Shown here: piece after piece, positions 43,982 through 51,720 of the stretch | Position numbering within the stretch: the first letter of the stretch is position 1 | Layout of the letters: each line of letters begins with the position of its first letter | Assembly: GCF_002356335.1 (NCBI RefSeq) | Contig: NZ_AP018165.1 | Coordinates: forward strand, 3,968,001 to 4,032,000 | Source: [Mycobacterium] stephanolepidis | GTDB lineage: Bacteria > Actinomycetota > Actinomycetes > Mycobacteriales > Mycobacteriaceae | Direction: 5' to 3' | DNA: 64,000 nt | The notes under the pieces: model-generated | Database searches by the model: none | Seen by the model: the letters and a program-made list of their open reading frames with translations, nothing else | Told to the model about the DNA's origin: nothing | Made by a program: the position numbers and the translations under genes

Positions 43982-44748
43982 CAGCGAAACACCGCCTCGC
44001 CAAGGGTGAGGAGCCGATTCACGACGTGCGGCGGCAGTATCGCCTCCGCATCCGGCCACCGAGGACGCAGCTGTGTCTGGAACACATTGGTAGCCTGCCG
44101 TTTTAAACCATCCGCTGCGTGGTCACGGGGTATCATGTGCATCCGGTGCCATGGCACCGCATCGTCGCCCGGCACGGCCCAATGCCACATCCAGACCGGG
44201 TACTCCAGCAGCGGCGCACCGGTGCGCCGCGCTGCGGCGGCAGATGCCCGCCCGACGGCCTCATGGTCAGGGTGACCATCGCCACGCCACGTGGCAGCGC
44301 ACCAGGCCCCGGGCGGGGCAGCATCGAGAATCTCTACGAGACAGCCGCTCATTTCATCTTCCCTCTCGGCGAGAGCACCATCGGCCAGGCCCAGCCTTAC
44401 CGGCGGATCGAGACCAAGAATATTTGTAGCGCAGAGTAATTCGGCATGACGATCCCGCTCCAGCCAAGAGCGTTCCCTGGGCGACAAGTCCGGATACGCG
44501 CCGCCGCCATCGCTCACCGACACGACGACGACATCGACTCCGCGTGCGCGTAGCATGGACGCGGCACACCCGAATCCCAATGTCTCGTCATCGGGATGCG
44601 GCGCGACCAGGACAAGGAACGGACATTCGTCCAGATCCAGGCCCGGAAATTCACGCGGCCACGCGAGCCACTCCGCAAGGGGCGTACCGCCGGACGATAT
44701 CGGCCGTTCGGCAAGCCGCTCACTGTTACCGGCGTTGGCAACACTCAT
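43981..44748 (-). CDS. PIG-L family zinc deacetylase
   Basis: A 255-aa deacetylase of the GlcNAc-PI/MshB/LmbE fold. The zinc-binding motif is VAPHPDDETLGFG, with the second half GDGHPDHEAVGRA; the catalytic aspartate is in the first. The family removes N-acetyl from amino sugars. It overlaps the dehydrogenase upstream (ATGA) and the NodS-like gene downstream, so translation of the set is coupled. MshB of mycothiol synthesis is a relative but lies elsewhere. Confidence 0.92.
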   Translation of the reverse strand: MSVANAGNSERLAERPISSGGTPLAEWLAWPREFPGLDLDECPFLVLVAPHPDDETLGFGCAASMLRARGVDVVVVSVSDGGGAYPDLSPRERSWLERDRHAELLCATNILGLDPPVRLGLADGALAEREDEMSGCLVEILDAAPPGAWCAATWRGDGHPDHEAVGRASAAAARRTGAPLLEYPVWMWHWAVPGDDAVPWHRMHMIPRDHAADGLKRQATNVFQTQLRPRWPDAEAILPPHVVNRLLTLGEAVFR

Positions 44749-45686
44749 CGGGCCACCGCCCTGCCCAAGGCCGCGAGATCACGCTCGGCATGACTCTGCC
44801 GGACGTACATGGTGAGATCGGCAACATGCTGGGCATGCCTGGCATCGAGCGCCAATGGCCCGGGCCCCAACGCCCGGCCAGTGCGCACGATCGCCTGGTC
44901 CACCGCATGCTCCACAACAGCTCTGACACGGCGCGTGATGAGTTCGGTACGTTCGCTACGAGGTTCGGCGTCGACATAGGCGGCGGCTGTCACGAGAATG
45001 GCCTCGGCCGCTGCGAGCGCCGCATCCACCGCACCGAGGTGAGCTTGTGCGTGGGGATCACCGGAAGACCCGCGATGCCCCTCGGCGACGGCCCGGTAGA
45101 GGGGTGCGGCCACACCGCGTGCCCCGCCGAGCCAGCAGGCCGCCACACCCATGGCGCCGTGCCAGAAGCCCGGCCGGTCCAGGTACTGCCCAGGTTCCCC
45201 AACGGGTACACCGATTGCGCCACTTAATTGCACTGAACGCGTGTCACTTTCCCGCATTCCCGCGTTCTGCCAAATCGGTGGCAGCACGGTCGCCTCAGGC
45301 TGGCTCAGGTCAACGGCATAGAGCCCCCGCGCGTTGTCCTCTCTTCTCGCAGAGATGAGAGCGTGAGTGCACGAACCGGCACCCGAACACCATGCCTTCG
45401 TCCCATCCAGTACGCAGTCACCGCCTCTCTGCGCGACGGTGACCATCGTGTTCGGTGCCTCGGCCGCCCACACACCCCACAGCTGTTCCTGGCCGGGAAC
45501 AGGGCCATCGAGTTCACAGAGGATCGCCATGGCATCGCAGTGCGCTTCGGCAAGCCGCCCAGCGGCCACGTCGTGTTGAGTCAGCGCGGCAAGCTTCCAC
45601 CATCGCGCGGCGGTGTGTCCGGCTCCCGGCATCGGGAGTGCCAGCTCACCGGCGTGCAGCCACCGGCGCACGAGATCGGCCGTCAT
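44745..45686 (-). CDS. Acyl-CoA dehydrogenase-like flavoprotein, short form
   Basis: A 313-aa protein of the acyl-CoA dehydrogenase fold, 60-80 residues shorter than a typical family member. The middle domain is visible (GDCVLDGTKAWCSGAGSCTH, LISARREDNARGLYAVDLSQ) and the C-terminal helical bundle follows, but the usual N-terminal domain is reduced. I could not place a catalytic glutamate. It overlaps the glycosyltransferase upstream by four bases and PIG-L downstream by four. Confidence 0.82.
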   Translation of the reverse strand: MTADLVRRWLHAGELALPMPGAGHTAARWWKLAALTQHDVAAGRLAEAHCDAMAILCELDGPVPGQEQLWGVWAAEAPNTMVTVAQRGGDCVLDGTKAWCSGAGSCTHALISARREDNARGLYAVDLSQPEATVLPPIWQNAGMRESDTRSVQLSGAIGVPVGEPGQYLDRPGFWHGAMGVAACWLGGARGVAAPLYRAVAEGHRGSSGDPHAQAHLGAVDAALAAAEAILVTAAAYVDAEPRSERTELITRRVRAVVEHAVDQAIVRTGRALGPGPLALDARHAQHVADLTMYVRQSHAERDLAALGRAVAR

Positions 45687-46447
45687 CCCGCACCCTCGCG
45701 GCGTGAGAAGGACCGCAGATACGCCGCGAATCCCTCGGGGGCTCTTCCGACGAGGCGGGCCGACGTCTCGACCGATAGCGCCTCATCACGGTGTATCCGG
45801 TAGTTCCTCAGTTCGAATCGCTGAGCAAGATCGACGTCTTCTCCGCTGCCGATGGCCGCGAATCCGCCTTCTTTCCAATATTTGTCAGCGCGAAAACCCA
45901 TGTTCGCACCGTGCACGTGGCCGTGGCCGTCCGGCTTGCGCTTCGCGCGGTACGCATTCACATAGCGGCGCACCACACCTGCCGGTGTCTGCCGCCAGTT
46001 GTCCACGCGAACAACCCCGAGCACCATGTCCGCTCCCGAATCCGTCTGGCGCACCAGCCAATCGGCATCAACCCGGCTGTCGGCATCGGTGGTGGCCTAC
46101 CACACCCGATGCTGCGCCGAGGCCGCTACCGCGCACACCGTCTGCGAATACGCGAAGCCGGCCGCTCTGGCGGCCCCGACATTACGAGCCTGGACCTCGA
46201 TGAAATGCACATCGGAGCAGTACTTCCCCGCCAATCGCATGCTTTCGTCATCGCAGTCGTCCAGAACGACGACCGTCAGGGTCGGCGCCGGAAAGCACGC
46301 CGCCGCAGTCACCACCGCATTGAGGCAGCTCGGCAGATTGTCGACTTCATTATGTGCGGGCACCACCACGACCGCCCGCTCGTATGCGATGGCGCGGCCC
46401 GGCTGTTCGCCCAGACCCGAACGATCCAGTGGAACAGTCACCGACAC
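45683..46447 (-). pseudogene. Family 2 glycosyltransferase interrupted by an in-frame amber codon
   Basis: A GT-A glycosyltransferase. The N-terminal half has AVVVVPAHNEVDNLPSCLNA, then TVVVLDDCDDESMRLA and EVQARNVGAARAAGFAYSQT. TAG at 46099-46097 interrupts it just before the DxD motif (ATTDADSRVDADWLVRQT). After the stop the frame continues unbroken with GANMGFRADKYWKEGGFAAI to the end. The visible in-frame start is GTG 46447. An ATG at 46476 with a strong gaggag site is one frame off, so a second lesion near the start is possible. Confidence 0.85.
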
Positions 46448-46675
46448 AGTCGGTCCTGAAATGCGATGACGGACATTACTTCTCCTCGTAGGCTGAATCG
46501 GCCAGAGCAGCCCGGGCCTCACCCCTCCGACTGTCTGCTCGTCGGTGTACCCGTTCTGACGCGGTTCATGCATGGCAGCGCCGTCCGCCTGCCGACGCAG
46601 CGAAATACCCAGTCCGTGCATGAACAAGCGCAAACCGTGTACACGAACGTGATGCCCAACGAAAGGAACACGACG

Positions 46676-47233
46676 ATGTCCGCTGTTCTTCAGGATCGGA
46701 CGATCGCGATACTGGCCGCCGACGGAGTCGAACGTGTGGAGCTGGAAGAACCACGCAACTCGATCATGGCTGCCGGTGGCACCGTGGTCGTGCTCTCGAT
46801 CAGATCAGGCGAGATTGCCGCCCGTGACCACGATCTGGCACCGGCCGGGACGCTGCACGTCGACCGCGAGGTCGGCAAGGCATCCGTGGACGACTACGAC
46901 GCACTGGTGCTTCCCGGGGGCACCGTCAACCCCGACAAACTGCGCGCCGATGCAGGTGCGGTGGATTTCGTGCGTGCGTTTGTGCGCTCCGACAAGCCCG
47001 TGGCCGCGATCTGCCACGGGCCGTGGACCCTTGCCGAGGCAGGTGTATTGCAAGGACGAACGGTCACGTCGTACCGCAGTATCCGCACAGACCTGCGCAA
47101 CGCCGGGGCCCATGTCCTCGACGAGGAGCTGGTCATCGACCACAACCTCATCACCAGTCGTTCCCCGGAGGACCTGCCCGCGTTCTGTCGGGCCATCGTG
47201 GACAACGTCGCCGCCGCCAGTGCCAGACGATGA
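46676..47233 (+). CDS. DJ-1/PfpI family protein (type 1 glutamine amidotransferase-like)
   Basis: A 185-aa general-stress protein of the PfpI/YraA subfamily. The nucleophile elbow is AAICHGPWTLAEAG with the catalytic cysteine, the conserved glutamate is in DGVERVELEEP, and VTSYRSIRTDLRNAGA is typical. Members act as deglycases or stress proteases, which is disputed. I chose ATG 46676, with aaagga eight bases upstream; longer in-frame starts exist. It is convergent with the Rv2004c-like gene. Confidence 0.9.
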   Translation: MSAVLQDRTIAILAADGVERVELEEPRNSIMAAGGTVVVLSIRSGEIAARDHDLAPAGTLHVDREVGKASVDDYDALVLPGGTVNPDKLRADAGAVDFVRAFVRSDKPVAAICHGPWTLAEAGVLQGRTVTSYRSIRTDLRNAGAHVLDEELVIDHNLITSRSPEDLPAFCRAIVDNVAAASARR

Positions 47234-47261
47234 CCGAGATCAGTGACGGCCCCCGCCTGCG

Positions 47262-48821
47262 CTACCGCGGGTGACACGGCACCGGGGCGTACAACGCCTG
47301 CCGGCACAGTTCCTCGGCCTCGGCGGTCGACCGGTCCAGCGGTAGGCGCGTATCGATCACGTGCGCCTCACCCCACCCGTTGTCCACACCGACGAACTCA
47401 GAACTCAACGCCGCCGCGATATCACCGCCGGCATCCGACACTCCGTCGTGGCGGGCCGCCACCCGATGTTGGGCGGTCACCAGCGGCGCCATACATAAGA
47501 ACTCCACCATCGGCGCTCCGGCTTCATACGCGAGCTGATGCGCGCGCAGCCGGTGACGCGGATTACGCCAGGTCGCGTCCAGGATGACGGTGTGCCCGCC
47601 GGCCAGACACACCCGCGCTCTGCGGAGCACCGCATCGTATACGGCGGCCACGTTCTCCGGGGAGTACAGGCCCGCGTCGAGCACGCCCTTCCCGCCGGAT
47701 ATCACGCCCAGGCGATGCAATTGGTGGCGCACCTCATCGGTGGAGATGATCTGAGCACCAACATCTTCCGATATCCGACGCGCTAAGGTGCTCTTGCCTG
47801 TACCCGGTCCGCCACCGACCAGCACAAGCCGAACCGTTGCCGCGCTCAGGTGGCTCAGCGCCATCGACACATGTTTGGTGGCCCGGCTCAGGGCCGCGCG
47901 CTGCCCCTGCGCGAACCGGGTGCAATCCACCTTGGCCCGGACCAAGGATCGATAGGCGATATAGAAGTGCCGCAACGGCTCCGGTGCGGGATCGGCGGAT
48001 AGTTCCACGTAGCGATTCATGAAGTATTCGCCCAGATCCCGCCGCCCCAGGAATTCCAGATCCATGGCTAGGAATGCGGCGTCGTCGAGGCTGTCCGCGT
48101 GCCGCAGTCGGTCGTCGAATTCCAGACAGTCGAGCATCACCGGACCATCGGGCAGGCAGAAGACGTCGCTGGCCATCAGATCGCCGTGCCCGTCGATGAT
48201 CCTGTGGTCGGCGATGCGCTGTGCGAACAGCACCGCCCGCCCGGAGATGAACTGTGTCGCGAGCGTCCGGACCATGCGCACGTCGTCCGCGGCGAGCGCC
48301 GTTCCGACATACTTCTCCAACGAGGTCAGCGTGTCCTCCCAACGATCGACGACAGCGTCAAGCGCCCCGGCCTCGTCGATCGATGGGCTGCGATCGGCCC
48401 GCTTGTGGAATGCCGCCAGCACCTCCGCGACCGCATCCAGATGCGACTTGGTGACCCGGCCCGCCTTGGCCATCGCCGACAATCGCGCGGCGTCCGGGTA
48501 GCGCCGCATCACCACGACCGGTTCGCCCGGCCCGCCCTCGGGATCGGTGAGGTGCGAGACACCGATGTAACTGTCACTTGAGATGCGGCTGTTGAGCGCC
48601 ACCTCACGGGCACAAGCCCTTTCGCGAAGCTCCAGGGTGCTGAAGTCGAGGAGGTTGGTGACCACGGGCTTTTTGAGTTTGTATGCCCGCCCTCCAGCCA
48701 AAATGACTATACCCGTGTGTGTTTCACGGATCTCTGCACCGACGTACGTGGGGCTGGCGGTCGATCGCATTGCGCGCATGACTTCATCGTTGCCGGGTGC
48801 GGGACGAGGATATCCGGCCAT
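47262..48821 (-). CDS. Phosphotransferase plus P-loop kinase two-domain protein (Rv2004c-like)
   Basis: A 519-aa bifunctional protein. The N-terminal domain resembles aminoglycoside/fructosamine phosphotransferases, with the catalytic segment IIDGHGDLMASDVFC and VMLDCLEFDDRLRHADSLDD. The C-terminal domain is an AAA/zeta-like P-loop kinase with LVLVGGGPGTGKSTLARRI. M. tuberculosis Rv2004c, of the DosR regulon, has this arrangement. The start is ATG 48821; later starts near 48785 are possible. It is divergent from the Acg-like gene, sharing DosR-like boxes. Confidence 0.88.
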   Translation of the reverse strand: MAGYPRPAPGNDEVMRAMRSTASPTYVGAEIRETHTGIVILAGGRAYKLKKPVVTNLLDFSTLELRERACAREVALNSRISSDSYIGVSHLTDPEGGPGEPVVVMRRYPDAARLSAMAKAGRVTKSHLDAVAEVLAAFHKRADRSPSIDEAGALDAVVDRWEDTLTSLEKYVGTALAADDVRMVRTLATQFISGRAVLFAQRIADHRIIDGHGDLMASDVFCLPDGPVMLDCLEFDDRLRHADSLDDAAFLAMDLEFLGRRDLGEYFMNRYVELSADPAPEPLRHFYIAYRSLVRAKVDCTRFAQGQRAALSRATKHVSMALSHLSAATVRLVLVGGGPGTGKSTLARRISEDVGAQIISTDEVRHQLHRLGVISGGKGVLDAGLYSPENVAAVYDAVLRRARVCLAGGHTVILDATWRNPRHRLRAHQLAYEAGAPMVEFLCMAPLVTAQHRVAARHDGVSDAGGDIAAALSSEFVGVDNGWGEAHVIDTRLPLDRSTAEAEELCRQALYAPVPCHPR

Positions 48822-48836
48822 GTGCCCCTGATCTGT

Positions 48837-48850
48837 GGGTCGGAAGTCAC
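48837..48850 (-). promoter_or_regulatory. Weak DosR-like half-site near the Rv2004c-like start
   Basis: The minus strand reads GTGACTTCCGACCC, 10 of 14 matches to the DosR core. It lies only 16 bp from ATG 48821, too close to activate a promoter for that start, so it is relevant only if translation begins further downstream. Confidence 0.25.
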
Positions 48851-48899
48851 CAGTTCTCCCCCGCCAAGGCCCTCCCGGCGTTTCCCGGGCCACATACCC

Positions 48900-48935
48900 G
48901 GTGACTTCGGGTCCCTGGCCGGTGACCAAATGCCC
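48900..48935 (+). promoter_or_regulatory. Tandem DosR-like boxes in the divergent promoter
   Basis: Two GGTGAC half-sites (48900-48905 and 48921-48926) are exactly 21 bp, two helical turns, apart. The right one continues GTGACCAAATGCCC (48922-48935), 10 of 14 matches to GGGACTWWAGTCCC. The pair is about 60-95 bp upstream of the Acg-like ATG. DosR commonly binds such tandem sites. Confidence 0.5.
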
Positions 48936-48994
48936 TGTCCACGCCCGGATGTGTCACCGAGAGTCGATATCACCACCAGTGAGCGGAGCCCGAC

Positions 48995-49987
48995 ATGCCC
49001 AAGACGATGGTTCACATCGACGTAGTCCAGACTGCGATCCAACTTGCTTGCCGTGCACCGTCTTTGCACAACACCCAGCCATGGCGCTGGATCGTCGACC
49101 CGGGCTCCGGGTCCGGGGATTTGCACCTATATCTGGACCGCTCTCGCTGCGTGAACAGAACTGACGACAGGGGCCGCGAAGCCATCATCAGCTGCGGTGC
49201 GGCTTTGGACCATTTCCGGGTCGCCATGGCCTCGGCGGGCTGGATGGCACGCGTGGAACGGGTCCCCGACCCCGACAACCCCGACCACCTCGCGGCCATC
49301 ACGTTCTTGCCCAGATCCGTCGTGGTGGTGGGTGATCGTCGACGTGCGGATGCGATCCTGCAGCGTCGCACCGATCGCCTCCCCTTCGAGTCACCGCCGA
49401 ACTGGTCGCAGTTCGCCCGGATGTTGAACTCGGTGATCTCCGATCGGGCGGTGATCTTGGACGTGATCGACGATGCGATGCGGCCGAGACTGGCCGAGGC
49501 GTCGGCACTCAGCGATGCCCTGCGTATCTACGATTCGGCCTACCAGAACGAACTCGATTGGTGGACAGCATCGTTCACCCTGGGAGAAGGTATTCCGCGC
49601 AGTGCGCTGGTGTCGGCCGGTGAGAGCGATCGCGTCGACATCGGCCGCACCTTCCCGGTCGTCTCGGAACGGACCCCACGGCCCGGCCCGCAGGAAGATC
49701 GAGCCAAGGTGCTGGCGCTGTCCACTGCCAGAGACACCCCAAAACACCTGCTGCGCTGCGGCGAGCTGCTGTCGGAGGTGCTGCTGGAAGCGACCCTGGC
49801 CGGGATGGCGACCTGCACCATCACGCACATGCTGGAACTGACCGCCAGTCGCGAGGTCGTCGGCGCCACCATCGGGCGAGCGCACCCGCAGGCATTGATC
49901 CGGGTTGGCCTTGCTCCGACCTTCGGTCGCGTCCCGCCCCCGACGCCCCGGCGATCGCTTGCCGACGTGTTCGAGATCCGCGGCTAG
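48995..49987 (+). CDS. Acg-family nitroreductase-like flavoprotein
   Basis: A 330-aa protein of the double-nitroreductase Acg family (M. tuberculosis Rv2032, Rv3131, Rv3127), which is part of the DosR regulon. The N-terminal segment ACRAPSLHNTQPWRWIVDPG and the C-terminal ASREVVGATIGRAHPQALIR with VGLAPTF are typical. Acg binds FMN but lacks ordinary nitroreductase activity and may sequester flavin. It is ten bases from the universal stress gene, so the two form an operon. Confidence 0.9.
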   Translation: MPKTMVHIDVVQTAIQLACRAPSLHNTQPWRWIVDPGSGSGDLHLYLDRSRCVNRTDDRGREAIISCGAALDHFRVAMASAGWMARVERVPDPDNPDHLAAITFLPRSVVVVGDRRRADAILQRRTDRLPFESPPNWSQFARMLNSVISDRAVILDVIDDAMRPRLAEASALSDALRIYDSAYQNELDWWTASFTLGEGIPRSALVSAGESDRVDIGRTFPVVSERTPRPGPQEDRAKVLALSTARDTPKHLLRCGELLSEVLLEATLAGMATCTITHMLELTASREVVGATIGRAHPQALIRVGLAPTFGRVPPPTPRRSLADVFEIRG

Positions 49988-49996
49988 GGCAGTGCC

Positions 49997-50854
49997 ATGA
50001 GCGAGATCCCCACCCGCCAGTCCGCGGTGGTCGTCGGCATCGACGGTTCGCGATCCGCGGTTCGGGCCGCGTTATGGGCGGTCGATGAGGCACTGCACCG
50101 TGACGTACCGCTGCGCCTGGTCCACGTGGTGCCCCAACCGGAGTTCCCGGAGTTCGACGAGGAGCCAAGCCCCGCCGGGATGGCGCTACGGCATGCCGTC
50201 CGCGAGATCGGGTCGACGCGAAAGCCGGTCGAGGTTCACGCCGATATCCGGCACGGACGGGTAGCGGACGTGCTGCTGGACTCCTCACGCAACGCCCTCA
50301 TGTTGTGCGTGGGCGCGATCGGCATCAGCGGCTCCGACACCAGGAAAGTCGGATCCACTGCTGCGGAAGTTCTCCGGTCGGTGCGCTGTCCGGTCGCGGT
50401 GATCCGCGATGGCCAGGTACCGGCCGGTGCGGAGCCCTCGGTGGTGGTGGAGGTCGACGAGACCCACGAGTCGGTGGCTTCGTTGGAACTCGCAGCGCAC
50501 GAGGCACGGCTGCGCCGCGCGCCGATGCGTGTCCTGCTGCGCCATCGCGCGATGCCCCTCTTCGGGCATCGGGTCGCCACCTTGGCACGCGGAGACCGTC
50601 AGGTGGCGGCCGTCCTGCTGGAGCGACGCCTGGCACCCCTACGGGCACGGCACTCCGACCTGGACATCCGTGTACTCGATCCGGTGGGCGGCACGCTGGA
50701 TTACCTGGAACGCCACGGACATTCCGTACAGCTGGTGGTTCTCGGAGCCGGCGATGCGGCACACGTGCAGGAGTTGGTCGGCCCCAACGGATGCGGCGTG
50801 CTGGGTCGGACACACTGTTCGGTGCTCGTCGCCGCGCGTCAGCGGCTGCTGTAG
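49997..50854 (+). CDS. Universal stress protein with two USP domains
   Basis: A 285-aa tandem USP. The first domain is complete, starting VVVGIDGSRSAVRAALWAVD and ending VLRSVRCPVAVIRDG. The second (from about residue 150, VVVEVDETHESVASLELAAH) is degenerate but keeps the fold outline. Tandem USPs such as Rv2005c and Rv2028c are DosR-controlled in M. tuberculosis. It follows the Acg-like gene by nine bases in the same probable DosR transcript. Confidence 0.9.
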   Translation: MSEIPTRQSAVVVGIDGSRSAVRAALWAVDEALHRDVPLRLVHVVPQPEFPEFDEEPSPAGMALRHAVREIGSTRKPVEVHADIRHGRVADVLLDSSRNALMLCVGAIGISGSDTRKVGSTAAEVLRSVRCPVAVIRDGQVPAGAEPSVVVEVDETHESVASLELAAHEARLRRAPMRVLLRHRAMPLFGHRVATLARGDRQVAAVLLERRLAPLRARHSDLDIRVLDPVGGTLDYLERHGHSVQLVVLGAGDAAHVQELVGPNGCGVLGRTHCSVLVAARQRLL

Positions 50855-50943
50855 GCAACACCATCGGGTGGTGCCCACCACTCGCGACCTCTTCGTTTGG
50901 GGTACCTCGCTACTCGCGTCATCGAGACCGTGTCGGATCAGGA

Positions 50944-50970
50944 TCGTTGTGTACCGCTTTTACACAACGA
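50944..50970. promoter_or_regulatory. Perfect 9-bp inverted repeat upstream of the 51007 gene
   Basis: TCGTTGTGT (50944-50952) and ACACAACGA (50962-50970) are exact reverse complements with a 9-nt spacer. The position, 37 bp upstream of ATG 51007 and 90 bp after the universal stress gene, fits either an operator or a terminator. There is no U tract on the plus strand. Confidence 0.5.
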
Positions 50971-51006
50971 AACCGAGCCACACACCCCATGCCGGGAGGA
51001 GTCGAA

Positions 51007-51438
51007 ATGATTACGCGAACAGCCCCGTGCAGCGTCTCGCCGGACGTCAGCCTGCTCATCCTGGTTGAGGCCGGCCCTGCTCACGACCTTCGTGAGCATC
51101 CGGGTGCAATCAATTCAGCCACACCGATTTTCGAGGCGATTCGGGTCGCCGGGCACACGGTTGCTCCCCTTCATGTCAATGCCGCGGGTGTACCGCCCGA
51201 GCTGCGATCCATCTTCGTCGTCACCGCGCCCGCCTGCCCCGAGTTCGAGCGGCTCGCCGAACATCTGCGAGTGCTTCCCGGTGTTGCCGCGACCTACCTG
51301 GAATCCGACGACGTCCGCCCGGGGCCTGCCACCGTCAGTTCCATCCCGGTATCGATCGGTGCGCAGCGCCGGGCACTGTTCCGCCGTGTCACCCACCGCA
51401 GCGTCGGTGCGCTGGGCGCACGCCGGTTGGCAGGCTAG
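51007..51438 (+). CDS. Conserved-looking hypothetical protein
   Basis: A 143-aa protein I do not recognise. It has no signal peptide or membrane segment. The alternating hydrophobic pattern (VSLLILVEAGPAHDLREHPG, RSIFVVTAPACPEFERLAEH, PGVAATYLESDDVRPG) suggests two ferredoxin-like beta-alpha-beta units, similar in feel to subtilase propeptides. I chose ATG 51007, which follows gggaggag. It ends against a 19-bp hairpin facing the subtilase operon. Confidence 0.65.
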   Translation: MITRTAPCSVSPDVSLLILVEAGPAHDLREHPGAINSATPIFEAIRVAGHTVAPLHVNAAGVPPELRSIFVVTAPACPEFERLAEHLRVLPGVAATYLESDDVRPGPATVSSIPVSIGAQRRALFRRVTHRSVGALGARRLAG

Positions 51439-51443
51439 TGGAC

Positions 51444-51485
51444 ACCCAGTGGAGGCGGTGCTCAGTAGCACCGCCTCCACTGGGT
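51444..51485. terminator. Perfect 19-bp hairpin between convergent genes
   Basis: Stem 51444-51462 pairs without mismatch to 51467-51485, with loop CAGT. It lies between the plus-strand hypothetical gene and the minus-strand subtilase operon and should terminate both. No U tract is present. Confidence 0.85.
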
Positions 51486-51495
51486 TGGGTGGCCC

Positions 51496-51720
51496 TTATT
51501 GGATACCCGCATTGGGCGGCGCGATATGCGTCCGTCCCTCGGGTTCCACCACCATTACTCCGGGAATATCTACCAGCGCAGCGGCATTCGTGACATCACC
51601 GGATACCACGCCGATCTCGCGGTGCACCTGCATACCGGCCATACCGGCCGCCCGCAACGCGGCCACCGTGCCGTCGAAATCACGCTCTTCGATCGTCACG
51701 GTGACCCGCTGCGCCGTCAC
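51496..51720 (-). CDS. Stand-alone subtilase propeptide-like (I9 fold) protein
   Basis: A 74-aa protein whose GTG (51720) overlaps the subtilase TGA (GTGA), so it is translationally coupled to the protease. The pattern VTVTIEERDFDGTVAALRAA, QVHREIGVVSGDVTN and IPGVMVVEPEGRTHI resembles inhibitor-I9 propeptides, which fold as ferredoxin-like domains and act as intramolecular chaperones and inhibitors. Supplying one in trans suggests control of the protease encoded upstream. The family call is from pattern and context only. Confidence 0.7.
   Translation of the reverse strand: MTAQRVTVTIEERDFDGTVAALRAAGMAGMQVHREIGVVSGDVTNAAALVDIPGVMVVEPEGRTHIAPPNAGIQ

Noticed and set aside
46560..46610. GGGTATTT on the minus strand upstream of the glycosyltransferase operon as a SigF -10
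   Set aside because: The nearest GTTT is 21 bp away, outside the accepted spacing.
50305..51006. In-frame extension of the 51007 hypothetical gene back to 50305
   Set aside because: It runs through the universal stress protein in another frame; ATG 51007 has its own gggaggag site.
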